64,000 nt of DNA from Amycolatopsis japonica (GTDB lineage: Bacteria; Actinomycetota; Actinomycetes; Mycobacteriales; Pseudonocardiaceae), in contig NZ_CP008953.1 in the NCBI RefSeq assembly GCF_000732925.1, positions 1,488,001 through 1,552,000 on the forward strand, read 5' to 3'. Under the pieces are notes generated by a model. It saw only the letters and a list, made by a program, of their open reading frames with translations. It did no database searches and was not told where the DNA came from. Position 1 is the first letter of the stretch. Each line of letters starts with the position of its first letter. Below, one piece after another: positions 33,351 to 42,223 of the stretch. A program made the translations under genes and the position numbers.

Positions 33351-34117
33351 TTCCGGATGTTAACTCCTAGCTCGCCCGTGACGATCTGCGTGACACCGGA
33401 GTACCGCTCGTCGACGTGGTCGAAGCCGCGCCGGAACAGTTTCGCCGCGATCTCGCCGCGGTCGAACATCCGCTGTCCGCTCAGCCTGCCGAGGACGGTG
33501 TCCGCCAGCCGCATCGGCTGATCGCCGTGCCGGGCGCTCGTCAGCATCACCAGCGAGCCACCGGGTTTCAGCACGCGGGCGAACGAATCCAGGGCGGCGT
33601 CCGGGTCGGCGAACATGTGCAGCGCGGCGAAGCAGCAGACCGCGTCCACAGTGGAATCGTCCAGCGGCAGGTCGACGGCGTCGGCGCGCAGATACGTCAC
33701 CGAAGCGGGATTGGGTGCGGCGAGCGCCTTCTCCAGCATGGTGACCGAACCGTCGAGGCCGATGGAGAGCCCGTCCGGGCCGACCGCCTCGCCGAAGGCC
33801 CTCGTGAACCGGCCGGTGCCGCAGGCGACGTCCAGCGCGATCCGGCCGGGGCGCAGGCCGAGCGCTTCGATCGCGATGCGGACCTCGTCGGCCATGCTCG
33901 GGCCGTTCAGTCCTTTCGCGACCCTGCCCAGCGCCGGGCGCCAGTACCGCTCGTAGATCATCGGCACGGCGGAGGTGCGCATGAGCCGCTGCGCGAGCCC
34001 GGTCGGCGGCCCAGCTTGCGGGATTTCTCCCAGCAGATCAAGGAATCCCTTGCCCTCACCGGTGGTCGTGATGCCCGGCCTCAGCAGGCTCCTCAGACGT
34101 TCGTGATGGTCCGGCAC
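33347..34117 (-). CDS. Class I SAM-dependent methyltransferase (UbiE-like)
   Basis: 256 aa from GTG 34117, which has AAGGGAG upstream; an ATG at 34156 without a site is the alternative. Motif I I-A-L-D-V-A-C-G-T-G-R-F-T-R-A-F, acidic loop G-L-D-G-S, then F-A-A-L-H-M-F and L-K-P-G-G-S-L-V-M-L-T. These fit small-molecule methyltransferases. Translationally coupled to the amidohydrolase; substrate unknown. Confidence 0.85.
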   Translation of the reverse strand: MPDHHERLRSLLRPGITTTGEGKGFLDLLGEIPQAGPPTGLAQRLMRTSAVPMIYERYWRPALGRVAKGLNGPSMADEVRIAIEALGLRPGRIALDVACGTGRFTRAFGEAVGPDGLSIGLDGSVTMLEKALAAPNPASVTYLRADAVDLPLDDSTVDAVCCFAALHMFADPDAALDSFARVLKPGGSLVMLTSARHGDQPMRLADTVLGRLSGQRMFDRGEIAAKLFRRGFDHVDERYSGVTQIVTGELGVNIRK

Positions 34118-34259
34118 GGCTGCTCCCTTCACGGTGTTCCCCCGAGAATCTGCCATGACCGGTCCGTTCGCGACATTCCCGCCGCCGCGGCCCGAAACTG
34201 TCGGTGCCCGTCTCTAACGTCGGAGGGAGTCGCCGTTCCCCAGCCGAAGGAGCCCGAAA

Positions 34260-35201
34260 ATGACCGGCTCGATCCTGCAGCACCCCGCGTCGACCACGCT
34301 GCGCATCCCGGTGCGCGGCCCGTTCGACCTCGACAAGTCCATCCGCTTCCTGACCGACTTCCCGCCCGCGTGCCGCGCGGACGCCGCCGCCGAGCCCGGC
34401 ACCTTGCGCTTCGCCTTTCCCGCCGAAGCGGGTTGGGAGCACGTCGGTGCGGCCGTCAGACAGAGATCGCCCGGCACGATCGAGGTGGAGGTCTTCGCCG
34501 ACGAAGGGCTCGCCGTCGAGGTCGGCGCCCAGGTCCGGCGGATCCTCTCGGTGGACGTCGACGGCGTCGGCTTCGCCAAGCTCGGCGCGGCGGATCCGGT
34601 GGTGCGCCGCCTGCAGCGGGAGCATCCCGGGTTGCGCCCCGTGCTGTTCCATTCGCCCTATGAAGCGGCCTGCTGGGCGATCCTGAGCCATCGGACGCGG
34701 ATGTCGCAGGCCGCCACCGTGAAAAGGCGGCTGGCCGAGGAGTTCGGCAGGCCGGTGGACGTCGGCGGGCAGGTTCTCAGGTCGTTCCCGGCGCCGGACG
34801 TGCTGGCCGGGCCCGAAGCCGGGCGCGGGCTGCCGGCGGTGAAGGCCGAGCGGTTGCGGGCGGTGGCCAACGCCGCGAAGGACGGTCTGCTCGACGCCGC
34901 GTACCTGCGCGCGATGCCGGTGCCGGACGCGTTGCGCTGGCTGCAGCTCTTGCCGGGGATCGGCCCGTTCTCGGCACAGCTGATCCTGATCCGGGGCGCC
35001 GGGCATCCCGACGTCTTCCCCACCGGCGAGCCGCGGTTGCAGGAGGCCATGCGGGCCGCGTACGACCTGCCGGAGGCGCCGCCCGAGGAGCTGGAGGAGC
35101 TTTCCGCGATCTGGCGGCCGTTCCGCAGCTGGGTGGCCTTCGCCCTGCGCAACGACCCGGAGTTTCGCACGCGGGGGATCGGAGGTTCCATGACCGCCTG
35201 A
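34260..35201 (+). CDS. AlkA-like HhH-GPD DNA glycosylase with Glu at the usual catalytic Asp position
   Basis: 313 aa; ATG follows GAAGGAG. The N-terminal beta domain (1-120) and helical core resemble AlkA. The helix-hairpin-helix reads L-L-P-G-I-G-P-F-S-A-Q-L-I-L-I-R-G-A-G. The following segment, D-V-F-P-T-G-E-P-R-L, appears to place Glu where AlkA has Asp238. It may therefore be less active, have shifted specificity or be non-catalytic. Expected role: excision of alkylated bases. Confidence 0.82.
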   Translation: MTGSILQHPASTTLRIPVRGPFDLDKSIRFLTDFPPACRADAAAEPGTLRFAFPAEAGWEHVGAAVRQRSPGTIEVEVFADEGLAVEVGAQVRRILSVDVDGVGFAKLGAADPVVRRLQREHPGLRPVLFHSPYEAACWAILSHRTRMSQAATVKRRLAEEFGRPVDVGGQVLRSFPAPDVLAGPEAGRGLPAVKAERLRAVANAAKDGLLDAAYLRAMPVPDALRWLQLLPGIGPFSAQLILIRGAGHPDVFPTGEPRLQEAMRAAYDLPEAPPEELEELSAIWRPFRSWVAFALRNDPEFRTRGIGGSMTA

Positions 35202-35236
35202 CACGGGACATATCCGGCCTGTGGTGAGCTGGTGAG

Positions 35237-35950
35237 GTGAGCTCGTCTCCCGCCGAAACGGTTTCCGACATCGCCCAGTCCACTCCGCCCGGCACGATCA
35301 CCCTGGTCACCGGTGGTCTCGCACTGCTCGTGGTGCTCTCGGGCAGGCCTTGGCGGATCGCCCGCAACCTGATCACGCTCGTCCACGAGGCGGGCCACGC
35401 GCTGGCGGCGGTGCTGGTCGGACGACGGTTGCAGGGCATCAAGCTGCACTCGGACACCTCCGGCGTCACCGTCTCCCGCGGCAAACCGGAGGGACCGGGG
35501 ATGGCGTTCACCGCGCTGGCCGGATATCCGGCGGCCGCGGTGCTCGGGCTGGTGTTCGCAGGGCTGCTCTCGTCGGACCTGATCACCGTCGTGCTGATCG
35601 TGATGGCCCTGATGCTGCTGGGTGTGCTGGTGATGGTGCGCAACACCTACGGGGTGTTCACCGTGATCGCCAGCTCGGTGGTGCTCGGGCTGGTCGCGCT
35701 GGTGGCGCCGTCGTGGTTCCAGGCGATCTTCGTCTACCTGCTGACCTGGTTCCTGCTGTTCGGTGGCGTCCGGCCGGTGGTCGAGCTGCAGATCAAGCGG
35801 CGCCGGGGTGCGGCGAGGGATTCCGACGCCGACCAGCTCGGCAGGCTCACCGGGATGCCCGCGGTGCTGTGGGTCCTGGTGATGGCCGTGCTGACGGTGA
35901 GCTGTCTCTTCGCGGGCGGGTTGTGGCTGCTGGAGCCGACCGTCGCCTGA
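35237..35950 (+). CDS. M50B-type integral-membrane metallopeptidase-like protein
   Basis: 237 aa, GTG start. The HExxH motif is L-V-H-E-A-G-H-A-L, followed by a G-x-x-L-x-G-I-K-L region and five to six membrane helices, with L-L-F-G-G-V-R-P near the end. Matches the M50 peptidase/YdjP-like family common in actinomycetes. Substrate unknown. Located 52 bases before proA in the same direction. Confidence 0.82.
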   Translation: MSSSPAETVSDIAQSTPPGTITLVTGGLALLVVLSGRPWRIARNLITLVHEAGHALAAVLVGRRLQGIKLHSDTSGVTVSRGKPEGPGMAFTALAGYPAAAVLGLVFAGLLSSDLITVVLIVMALMLLGVLVMVRNTYGVFTVIASSVVLGLVALVAPSWFQAIFVYLLTWFLLFGGVRPVVELQIKRRRGAARDSDADQLGRLTGMPAVLWVLVMAVLTVSCLFAGGLWLLEPTVA

Positions 35951-36002
35951 CCGGGGCGGTACGGCAGACTGATGGCTCGTTCCGCGCGGAAGGAGTCAGC
36001 AG

Positions 36003-37235
36003 ATGGACGAGGTCGCCAAGGCCGTCGAGGAATGCGCTCGATCGGCGAAACGGGCCGCGCCGTCGCTGGCCGCGGCCTCCCCGGAAGCGATCGACGCCGC
36101 GCTGAACGCCATGGCGGACAAGCTCGTCGAGCACGCCGAAGTCGTGCTCGAGGCGAACCAGGCCGACATCGCCAAGGCGCGCGAAGACGGGATGAGCGCG
36201 GGTCTGCTCGACCGGCTCACCATCACTCCCGAGCGGCTGACCGGCATGGCCGAACAGCTCCGTCTCCTGGCGGGGGCGCCGCATCAGGAGCGGTCCGTTG
36301 ACGTGTCCACTTTGGACGGAGGGCTGCGGCTGGTGGAGCGCCGCCGTCCGGTCGGCGTGATCGGGGCGAACTACGAGGCGCGCCCGAACGTCACGGTCGA
36401 CGTCGCGTCGCAGCTGGTGAAGTCGCGCAACGGTGGCGTGCTGCGCACGGGCTCCGCCGCGCTCGGCTCGGCCCAGCGCCTGCGCGAGACCGTGATCGCC
36501 CCCGCGCTCTCCGAAGCGGGCATCGATCCGGACGTCATCCAGCTGGTGCCGCGCGCCGAACGGGAAGCGGCCTCCGCGCTGGTCCGGTTCCCCGCGCTCG
36601 TGCCGCTGGTCATCCTGCGCGGCAGCGGCGACAGCACCAGGGCGCTGGCCACCGAGGCGGCCGTCCACGGCGTCCGCACGCTGGCCCACGCCGACGGCGG
36701 CGGCGTCCTGTACATCGACGAAGCGGCCGACACCGACAAGGTGCGTGACCTGGTCTTCAACAGCCTCGACCGGCTCGGTGTCTGCAACCGGCTGAACCTG
36801 CTGCTGATCCACGAAGACGCGCACGACCGCGTGTGGCCCGGCATCTCCGGCGCGCTGGCCGAACGCGGCGTCACGCCGTCACTGGCTCCGCACGAGCACG
36901 CCATCGGCTACGAATGGGCGCTCGACTCGGACCGCGAAGCGACCGTCACCGTCGAGAAGGTCTCCGGCCTGCCCGAGGCGGCGGAGATCGCCAACGAGCG
37001 GACCTCGGGCCTGGCCGCCGGCATCGCGACCGAAAGCAGCGAAGCCGCCGACGCGTTCTTCGACGCGTACACCGGCACCGGCGTGTTCTGGAACGCCCCG
37101 ACCCGGCTGCTCGACGGCTTCAAGCTCCTCGCCGTCCCCGAGACCGGCATCAACCTGGACAAGGTCCCCGGCCCGCGCGGCCCGGTCACCTACACCGACC
37201 TCTACGTGCGGCAATACGCCGTGCTGCCCGCCTGA
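36003..37235 (+). CDS. proA: Gamma-glutamyl phosphate reductase
   Basis: 410 aa, the usual ProA length. It has V-G-V-I-G-A-N-Y-E-A-R-P-N-V-T-V-D, the substrate region G-S-G-D-S-T-R, H-A-D-G-G-G and the catalytic Cys in L-G-V-C-N-R-L-N. It reduces glutamyl-5-phosphate to the semialdehyde in proline synthesis. The Cys neighbourhood and the C-terminus (G-P-V-T-Y-T-D-L-Y-V-R) differ somewhat from the textbook form, so it may be a second ProA-type enzyme. A 27-bp palindrome follows the stop. Confidence 0.85.
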   Translation: MDEVAKAVEECARSAKRAAPSLAAASPEAIDAALNAMADKLVEHAEVVLEANQADIAKAREDGMSAGLLDRLTITPERLTGMAEQLRLLAGAPHQERSVDVSTLDGGLRLVERRRPVGVIGANYEARPNVTVDVASQLVKSRNGGVLRTGSAALGSAQRLRETVIAPALSEAGIDPDVIQLVPRAEREAASALVRFPALVPLVILRGSGDSTRALATEAAVHGVRTLAHADGGGVLYIDEAADTDKVRDLVFNSLDRLGVCNRLNLLLIHEDAHDRVWPGISGALAERGVTPSLAPHEHAIGYEWALDSDREATVTVEKVSGLPEAAEIANERTSGLAAGIATESSEAADAFFDAYTGTGVFWNAPTRLLDGFKLLAVPETGINLDKVPGPRGPVTYTDLYVRQYAVLPA

Positions 37236-37255
37236 CGGGCTCCGCTCCCTTCCCC

Positions 37256-37313
37256 GACGTCATGAAAGGGTCGTTCAGGACAAAAATGTCCTGAACGACC
37301 CTTTCATGACGTC
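37256..37313. terminator. 27-bp-arm palindrome between convergent genes
   Basis: Arms 37256-37282 and 37287-37313 are perfect complements around AAAA. The core is CATGAAAGGGTCGTTCAGGA and its complement, nearly identical to that of the palindrome at 56660-56724. It lies between the convergent proA and cyclase genes. Confidence 0.75.
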
Positions 37314-37380
37314 TGGGGTCGAGAACGTCCGCAGCCGTCGGAAGTGGTAGCAAAGGTCCCTTGCTCTCCCCGGCAGGGGA

Positions 37381-38526
37381 TCAGCGCCGCCGCCGCTTCG
37401 ACCGAGGCCGAGGCGGCAACGAGTCCGCGGTCGCGTCCTCGACCTCCTCCGAAACAGGCGTCGGGTCCGGAGTGGCGTCGGCCAGCCCCAGCATCTCCGC
37501 CGCGAGCTGCTGTGAAGACGCGAACACGCCCGAAGGCCGGTCCCGCGCCCGCCGCAATGACGAAGGCCGCAGCCGGTTGTACCCGCGCACCGAAACCGGC
37601 CGCCGCGTGCGGACCTCGAACTGCGGGAACTCCGAGAGCTCGGTGGCGAGTTCCTTGTCCACCAGGATGGTGCCCGGTCGCGCGGTCGAGGTGAGGCGGG
37701 CGGCGAGGTTCACGACCGAGCCGTAGACGTCGCCGAAGCGGCTGAGGATCCGTCCCGACGCCAGGCCGGCGCGCACGGCGGGCAGGGTTTCGTCGGCGTC
37801 GGCGCGTTCGGACAGGGCGAGGGCGATCTCGGCGCCGTCGACGGCGGAATCGGCGACGAACAGCACCTCGTCGCCGATCATCTTCACGATCCGTCCGTGA
37901 TGGTCGGCGATCACCTCGGTGGCGACGGATTCGAACCGGTCGAGGATGTCGGTGAGCTCGTCCTCGTCGACCTGCCTGGTCAGCCGGGTGTAGCCGACCA
38001 TGTCGACGAACCCGACCACCTCGGTCCTGGCCTCGAGATCCTCGTCCGGCATGGCCATCGCCCGGCCGGCGTAGGCCGCGAGGTGGCGGCGCCAGACGAA
38101 CTCCTGCACCTTCTCCAGCTCGGGCAGCAGCCGTTCGACGAGCCGCCCGATCTGGCGTTCGCTGCTGCCGATCTCCTTGTTCTCGGTGATCATCGTCCAC
38201 AGCATGTGGACCTGCCATTCCGCGAGCCGCGAAAGGTGCTGGCCCAGCGCGCGCGTCACGGCGAGCTCGATGCCCGGATCGATCAGGCCCGAGTTCATCA
38301 GCTGGTCCGCCGTGCGGATCGCCTCGATGTCGGCGTCGGTGAAGACGACCTCGTCGTCATCGACGGTCGCGAAGCCCAGCGCACGCCAAAGCCGCCGAGA
38401 GCGTTCCTCGGGAACGCCTGCCTTCTCGGCGACTTCGAGCCGGGTGTATTTCCGTTTCCCGCCGAGCAGGATCCGTTCGAGACGCTGTTGCAGCGCGTCG
38501 GGCGAGATCTCGCCGGGTTCGGGCAT
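37381..38526 (-). CDS. Class III adenylate cyclase, Rv1264-like
   Basis: 381 aa. The N-terminal 165 residues (G-K-R-K-Y-T-R-L-E-V-A-E-K-A-G-V, R-R-L-W-R-A-L-G-F, F-T-D-A-D-I-E-A) match the regulatory domain of mycobacterial Rv1264, known as pH-sensing. The catalytic domain has both metal aspartates (F-V-D-M-V-G-Y-T; I-G-D-E-V-L-F), the adenine-selecting Lys (V-K-M-I-G-D) and Asp (F-G-D-V-Y-G), and N-L-A-A-R transition-state residues. All look intact, so it should make cAMP. Its start overlaps the universal-stress-protein stop by one base (TGATG). Confidence 0.92.
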   Translation of the reverse strand: MPEPGEISPDALQQRLERILLGGKRKYTRLEVAEKAGVPEERSRRLWRALGFATVDDDEVVFTDADIEAIRTADQLMNSGLIDPGIELAVTRALGQHLSRLAEWQVHMLWTMITENKEIGSSERQIGRLVERLLPELEKVQEFVWRRHLAAYAGRAMAMPDEDLEARTEVVGFVDMVGYTRLTRQVDEDELTDILDRFESVATEVIADHHGRIVKMIGDEVLFVADSAVDGAEIALALSERADADETLPAVRAGLASGRILSRFGDVYGSVVNLAARLTSTARPGTILVDKELATELSEFPQFEVRTRRPVSVRGYNRLRPSSLRRARDRPSGVFASSQQLAAEMLGLADATPDPTPVSEEVEDATADSLPPRPRSKRRRR

Positions 38527-38975
38527 CAGGTGGTGTGGACGATGAGCACGTCCACCCCGGACTTCCGCGCGACTTCGGACGGCACGGAGCCGAGGATGCG
38601 GCCCGCGAGCGTGTTCAGCCCGCGGTTGCCGACCACCAGCAGATCCGCGGAGCGCTCGGCGACGACCTTGCGCAGCGAGTCGACCGGGTCGCCGACCACC
38701 GCGGCGGTGTCGATGTTCTTGGCGCCGGCCTTCGCCGCCCGGTCGCGGGCGGACAGGAGGGTGTCCTCGGCCGGGGCCGAGCCCACCACCTGGTACGCCT
38801 CGTCACCGAGGACGTCCTGCGCCTTCTCCACGTCGCCCTTGTTGGCGGGGTAGTAGGCGCACACGATGACCAGGGTCGCTCCGGAGTCCCCGGCGACGCC
38901 CGCCGCCCGGTCGACCGCGGCGAACGAAGAATCCGAGCCGTCCGTGCCCACGACCACGGTCCGATATGCAGCCAT
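38526..38975 (-). CDS. Universal stress protein, Rv1636-like (cAMP-binding type)
   Basis: 149 aa from ATG 38975, preceded by GGTGGAGG. It is close throughout to what I recall of mycobacterial Rv1636: A-Y-R-T-V-V-V-G-T-D-G-S-D-S-S at the N-terminus, and L-L-V-V-G-N-R-G-L-N-T-L-A-G-R-I-L-G-S-V near the C-terminus, the G-2x-G-9x-G-S nucleotide loop. Rv1636 binds cAMP. It is co-transcribed with the adenylate cyclase. Confidence 0.9.
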   Translation of the reverse strand: MAAYRTVVVGTDGSDSSFAAVDRAAGVAGDSGATLVIVCAYYPANKGDVEKAQDVLGDEAYQVVGSAPAEDTLLSARDRAAKAGAKNIDTAAVVGDPVDSLRKVVAERSADLLVVGNRGLNTLAGRILGSVPSEVARKSGVDVLIVHTT

Positions 38976-39080
38976 CCGCAACCTCCACCGATCTGACAGC
39001 CCGCACCTGCGTGCGAGCAGCGACGATAACCGCTCGTCGGCGGCCCCGCAGGCCGTCGTGAGCACGGTCGGGTGAAAAGG

Positions 39081-40217
39081 TTACTCGCCAGTCGGTTTCT
39101 GCGCTGCCGCAGGTCGCGGTGAAGCCTTCGCGCCGGATGTGGCCTTCGGCACATCGGCCGTCCGGAGCTGCACGGTGGCTTCCGCGTCGGGCGACGGCTT
39201 CGCCTTCAGGTCCGCCGGGACATGCGGCTCGTCGCCGAGCACGTGCGTCGCCTCGGCGAGCGCGGTCCGGGCGGTGCGGACCTGCTCGGCCAGGCTGGAG
39301 CGCACCTTGCGGAGCGCTTCGACCCGTTCGGTGGCCTGGGTGATCCGCCGGTTGGACTCTTCGGTGGCCTGCCGGACGCGGCGGCGTGCCTCGTCGGCCG
39401 CCTCGGCGAGCCGGGCGTTGGCCTCGGTGATCGAGTCCTGCTTGCGCTTGTTGGCGTCGGCGACGGACTCGCGCTGACGGCGTTCGATGTCGGCCTTGGC
39501 CGCCGTCTCCTCTTCGAGCACCTTCGCGCGGATGGCGGCGGCGTCCTCGGTGGCCTCGCGGACGCGGCGCGCGGCCTCGGCCTTGCTCGCGGCCTCCTGC
39601 TCGGCCAGCGCGTGCATGGCCTCGGTGCGCCGCGACGCCATCGCGATCTCGAAGTCCTCTTCGACCTGAGTGCGACGCTGCTGCGCCTCGGCGTCGAGCT
39701 TGTCGCGCTCGGCCTTCGCCTTGTCGGTGATGTCCTTCGCCTCGGCGCGGGCCTTCTCCAGCACGCCGCGGTGCTCGGCCTCCATCTCCTTGCGACGGAG
39801 GTCGAGCTCGTTGAGCAGCTGCTCGTAGCGGGCCCGCATGGCGCTCGCGTCGGTCTCGGCCTTGGCGCGGATGTGCCCGGCTTCGGCTTCCGCGCGCGCC
39901 TTGGTGTCGGCGGCCTCGTCCTGCGCGAGCCGCAACATCCGCTGCAGCCGCTCGGAAAGGCCTTCGACACTCGTCGGCGGCTGGGCGAGCCTGTCGACCT
40001 GCCCGCGCAGATCCGCGATCTCGCCGCGCGCGATCTCCAGCTGCCGTGCCAGGTCGCCCGCCTGTCCGATGGCGGCATCGCGATCGGCGGTGAGCATCTT
40101 CAGATCGGCGTCAAGCCGTTCGAGATGTTCGTCGACCTGCGCACGGCTGTAACCGCGCTTCGCCACGTCGAAGCCGGCTCCCAGCGGCACTAGCTCCCGT
40201 TCCTCGCCAAGGCTCAT
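39081..40217 (-). CDS. DivIVA/FilP-like coiled-coil protein
   Basis: 378 aa. The N-terminus (G-F-D-V-A-K-R-G-Y-S-R-A-Q-V-D-E-H-L) is a DivIVA-type domain. Residues about 40-330 are continuous coiled coil, very rich in Ala, Glu, Arg and Lys, and the tail is Pro/Ala-rich. Such proteins act in polar growth or as cytoskeletal scaffolds. There is almost no spacing between AGAAGG and the ATG, so the start may be weak. Confidence 0.8.
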   Translation of the reverse strand: MSLGEERELVPLGAGFDVAKRGYSRAQVDEHLERLDADLKMLTADRDAAIGQAGDLARQLEIARGEIADLRGQVDRLAQPPTSVEGLSERLQRMLRLAQDEAADTKARAEAEAGHIRAKAETDASAMRARYEQLLNELDLRRKEMEAEHRGVLEKARAEAKDITDKAKAERDKLDAEAQQRRTQVEEDFEIAMASRRTEAMHALAEQEAASKAEAARRVREATEDAAAIRAKVLEEETAAKADIERRQRESVADANKRKQDSITEANARLAEAADEARRRVRQATEESNRRITQATERVEALRKVRSSLAEQVRTARTALAEATHVLGDEPHVPADLKAKPSPDAEATVQLRTADVPKATSGAKASPRPAAAQKPTGE

Positions 40218-40294
40218 CCTTCTACCGTAGTCGAGCTGGAGTCACGGAAGGGTGAGCACCCACGCAACGCGCGGCGAAAGCGCGTTCTGGCGCG

Positions 40295-41635
40295 TTAAAC
40301 GTTCCGGAAAGCGTTGATGCCGTCGATGTGCTTTTCGCGCAGCTCGTGGTTGCGGACACCCAGACCTTCTTCCGGCGCAAGGGCGAGCACACCGACCTTG
40401 CCCTGATGCGCGTTGCGGTGGACGTCCAGCGCGGCCTGACCGGTGTCTTCGAGCGCGTAGGTCTTCGACAGCGTCGGGTGGATCAGACCTTTCGCGATCA
40501 GCCGGTTCGCCTCCCACGACTCGCGGTAGTTCGCGAAGTGGCTGCCGACGATCCGCTTCAGGTTCATCCACAGGTAGCGGTTGTCGTATTGGTGCATGTA
40601 GCCCGAAGTCGACGCGCACGTGACGATCGTGCCGCCCTTGCGCGCGGCGTAGACGGAAGCGCCGAAGGTTTCGCGGCCCGGGTGCTCGAAGACGATGTCC
40701 GGGTCCTCGCCGCCGGTCAGCTCGCGGATCTTCTTGCCGAACCGCTGCCACTCCTTCGGGTCCTGGTTGTTTTCGTCCTTCCAGAACTTGTAGCCCTCGG
40801 CGTTGCGATCGATGATCAGCTCCGCGCCGAGCTTCCGGCAGATCTCCGCCTTTTCGGGGCTGGAGACCACGCACACCGGGATGGCGCCGCCGTTGAGCGC
40901 GTACTGCGTCGCGTAGGAGCCGAGGCCACCCGAAGCACCCCAGATCAGCACGACGTCGCCCTGCTTCATGTCGGCACCGTTGCGCGAGACGAGCTGGCGG
41001 TAGGCCGTGGAGTTCACCAGACCGGGGGAGGCGGCCTCTTCCCAGGTGAGGTGGTCCGGCTTCGGCATCAGCTGGTTCGACTTCACGAGCGCGATTTCGG
41101 CGAGCCCGCCGAAGTTCGTCTCGAAACCCCAGATCCGCTGCTCGGAGTCGAGCATCGTGTCGTTGTGCCCGTCCGGGCCTTCGAGTTCCACGTTGAGGCA
41201 GTGCGCGACGACCTCGTCGCCCGGCTTCCAGTTGTGCACGCCGGGGCCGGTGCGCAGCACGACGCCGGACAGGTCCGAGCCGACGACGTGATAGGGCAGG
41301 TCGTGGCGTTTCGACAGCGGCGAGAGCCGCCCGTAGCGCTCCAGGAACTTGAACGTCGAGACCGGCTCGAAGATCGACGTCCAGACGGTGTTGTAGTTGA
41401 TCGCGCTCGCCATGACCGCGACCAGCGCCTCGCCGGGGCCGAGCTCCGGCACCGGGACCTCGTCCACGTGCAGCGACTTGCGCGGGTCCTTGTCCCGGCT
41501 TTCGAGGCCTTCGAACATGTCGGCCTCGTCCTTGTGCACGGTCACCCCGCGATAGGTCTCCGGCACGTCGAGCGACGCCACGGCGCCGAGGTCATCGTTC
41601 AGAATGGCCTGCTGGATCTCGCCGAGCTGCGACAT
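40295..41635 (-). CDS. ccr: Crotonyl-CoA carboxylase/reductase
   Basis: 446 aa from ATG 41635, after GCGGAGG; a start at 41659 has no site. A medium-chain reductase: Y-N-T-V-W-T-S, H-V-V-G-S-D-L-S-G-V-V, G-F-E-T-N-F-G-G-L-A-E, the Rossmann W-G-A-S-G-G-L-G-S-Y-A-T-Q and E-H-P-G-R-E-T-F. It converts crotonyl-CoA and CO2 with NADPH to ethylmalonyl-CoA, supplying the ethylmalonyl-CoA pathway and polyketide extender units. Thiolase, epimerase and meaB lie within 4 kb. Confidence 0.95.
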   Translation of the reverse strand: MSQLGEIQQAILNDDLGAVASLDVPETYRGVTVHKDEADMFEGLESRDKDPRKSLHVDEVPVPELGPGEALVAVMASAINYNTVWTSIFEPVSTFKFLERYGRLSPLSKRHDLPYHVVGSDLSGVVLRTGPGVHNWKPGDEVVAHCLNVELEGPDGHNDTMLDSEQRIWGFETNFGGLAEIALVKSNQLMPKPDHLTWEEAASPGLVNSTAYRQLVSRNGADMKQGDVVLIWGASGGLGSYATQYALNGGAIPVCVVSSPEKAEICRKLGAELIIDRNAEGYKFWKDENNQDPKEWQRFGKKIRELTGGEDPDIVFEHPGRETFGASVYAARKGGTIVTCASTSGYMHQYDNRYLWMNLKRIVGSHFANYRESWEANRLIAKGLIHPTLSKTYALEDTGQAALDVHRNAHQGKVGVLALAPEEGLGVRNHELREKHIDGINAFRNV

Positions 41636-41673
41636 CGAAACCTCCGCGATTGGGGTCATGGCGTTGGGGCCAC

Positions 41674-41702
41674 AAATTACTCACGGGTAACCAAGTCCAC
41701 AA
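41674..41702 (-). promoter_or_regulatory. Predicted sigma-70-type promoter of ccr
   Basis: On the minus strand TTGTGG (41702-41697) is separated by 17 bases from TAATTT (41679-41674). Transcription would start near 41667, giving a leader of about 32 bases with the GGAGG site. Confidence 0.5.
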
Positions 41703-41838
41703 CTGTACGAGACGTGGAGCACGTCCACATCCCGAAGTGTTATCGACCGGTCTTGACCGGCCGGCCAACCAAGCGGACCATCGGACGTGGAGATCTCTCC
41801 GACCTGCAGGTTCAGCCGATTTTCGGAGGTGAGCACGC

Positions 41839-42207
41839 ATGAATGAACCCACGACGCGCCCTTGGAGCCGTCCCCATGACTGGGCGGAGGTGGTCATCGG
41901 TGTCGTCGTCGCGCTTTCACCCCTCTGGATGACCACGGACAACACCGCCATGTGGACGCTCGTCGTCCTCGGCGCGCTGGTCGCCCTCGACGGTCTCGCG
42001 TCGCTTGCGATGCCTGGCATGGTCTACGGCGAAGGCATCCAGATCGTTCTGGGCGCGCTGCTGTTCATTTCGCCCTGGGTGATGGGATACGCCGACTTCA
42101 TGGGCGCGTCCTGGACCGCTTGGATCGGTGGCGTCCTGACCGTGGTGGCCGGGGCGGCGGCGATGCCAATCGCCCAGGCGACGCACAAGACGGCGGGACA
42201 GCACTGA
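41839..42207 (+). CDS. SPW-repeat membrane protein
   Basis: 122 aa with four membrane helices. Two SPW-type motifs, L-S-P-L-W-M and I-S-P-W-V-M-G, each follow a helix, as in the SPW repeat family. Function unknown. Located 16 bases upstream of the TetR gene in the same direction, so probably co-transcribed and perhaps autoregulated by it. Confidence 0.88.
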   Translation: MNEPTTRPWSRPHDWAEVVIGVVVALSPLWMTTDNTAMWTLVVLGALVALDGLASLAMPGMVYGEGIQIVLGALLFISPWVMGYADFMGASWTAWIGGVLTVVAGAAAMPIAQATHKTAGQH

Positions 42208-42223
42208 CCCGGGAGGGAACGGC

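Noticed and set aside
37345..37366. Short palindrome GCAAAGGTCCCTTGC near the cyclase stop
   Set aside because: Imperfect and short; possibly a decayed member of the palindrome family, but too weak to list.
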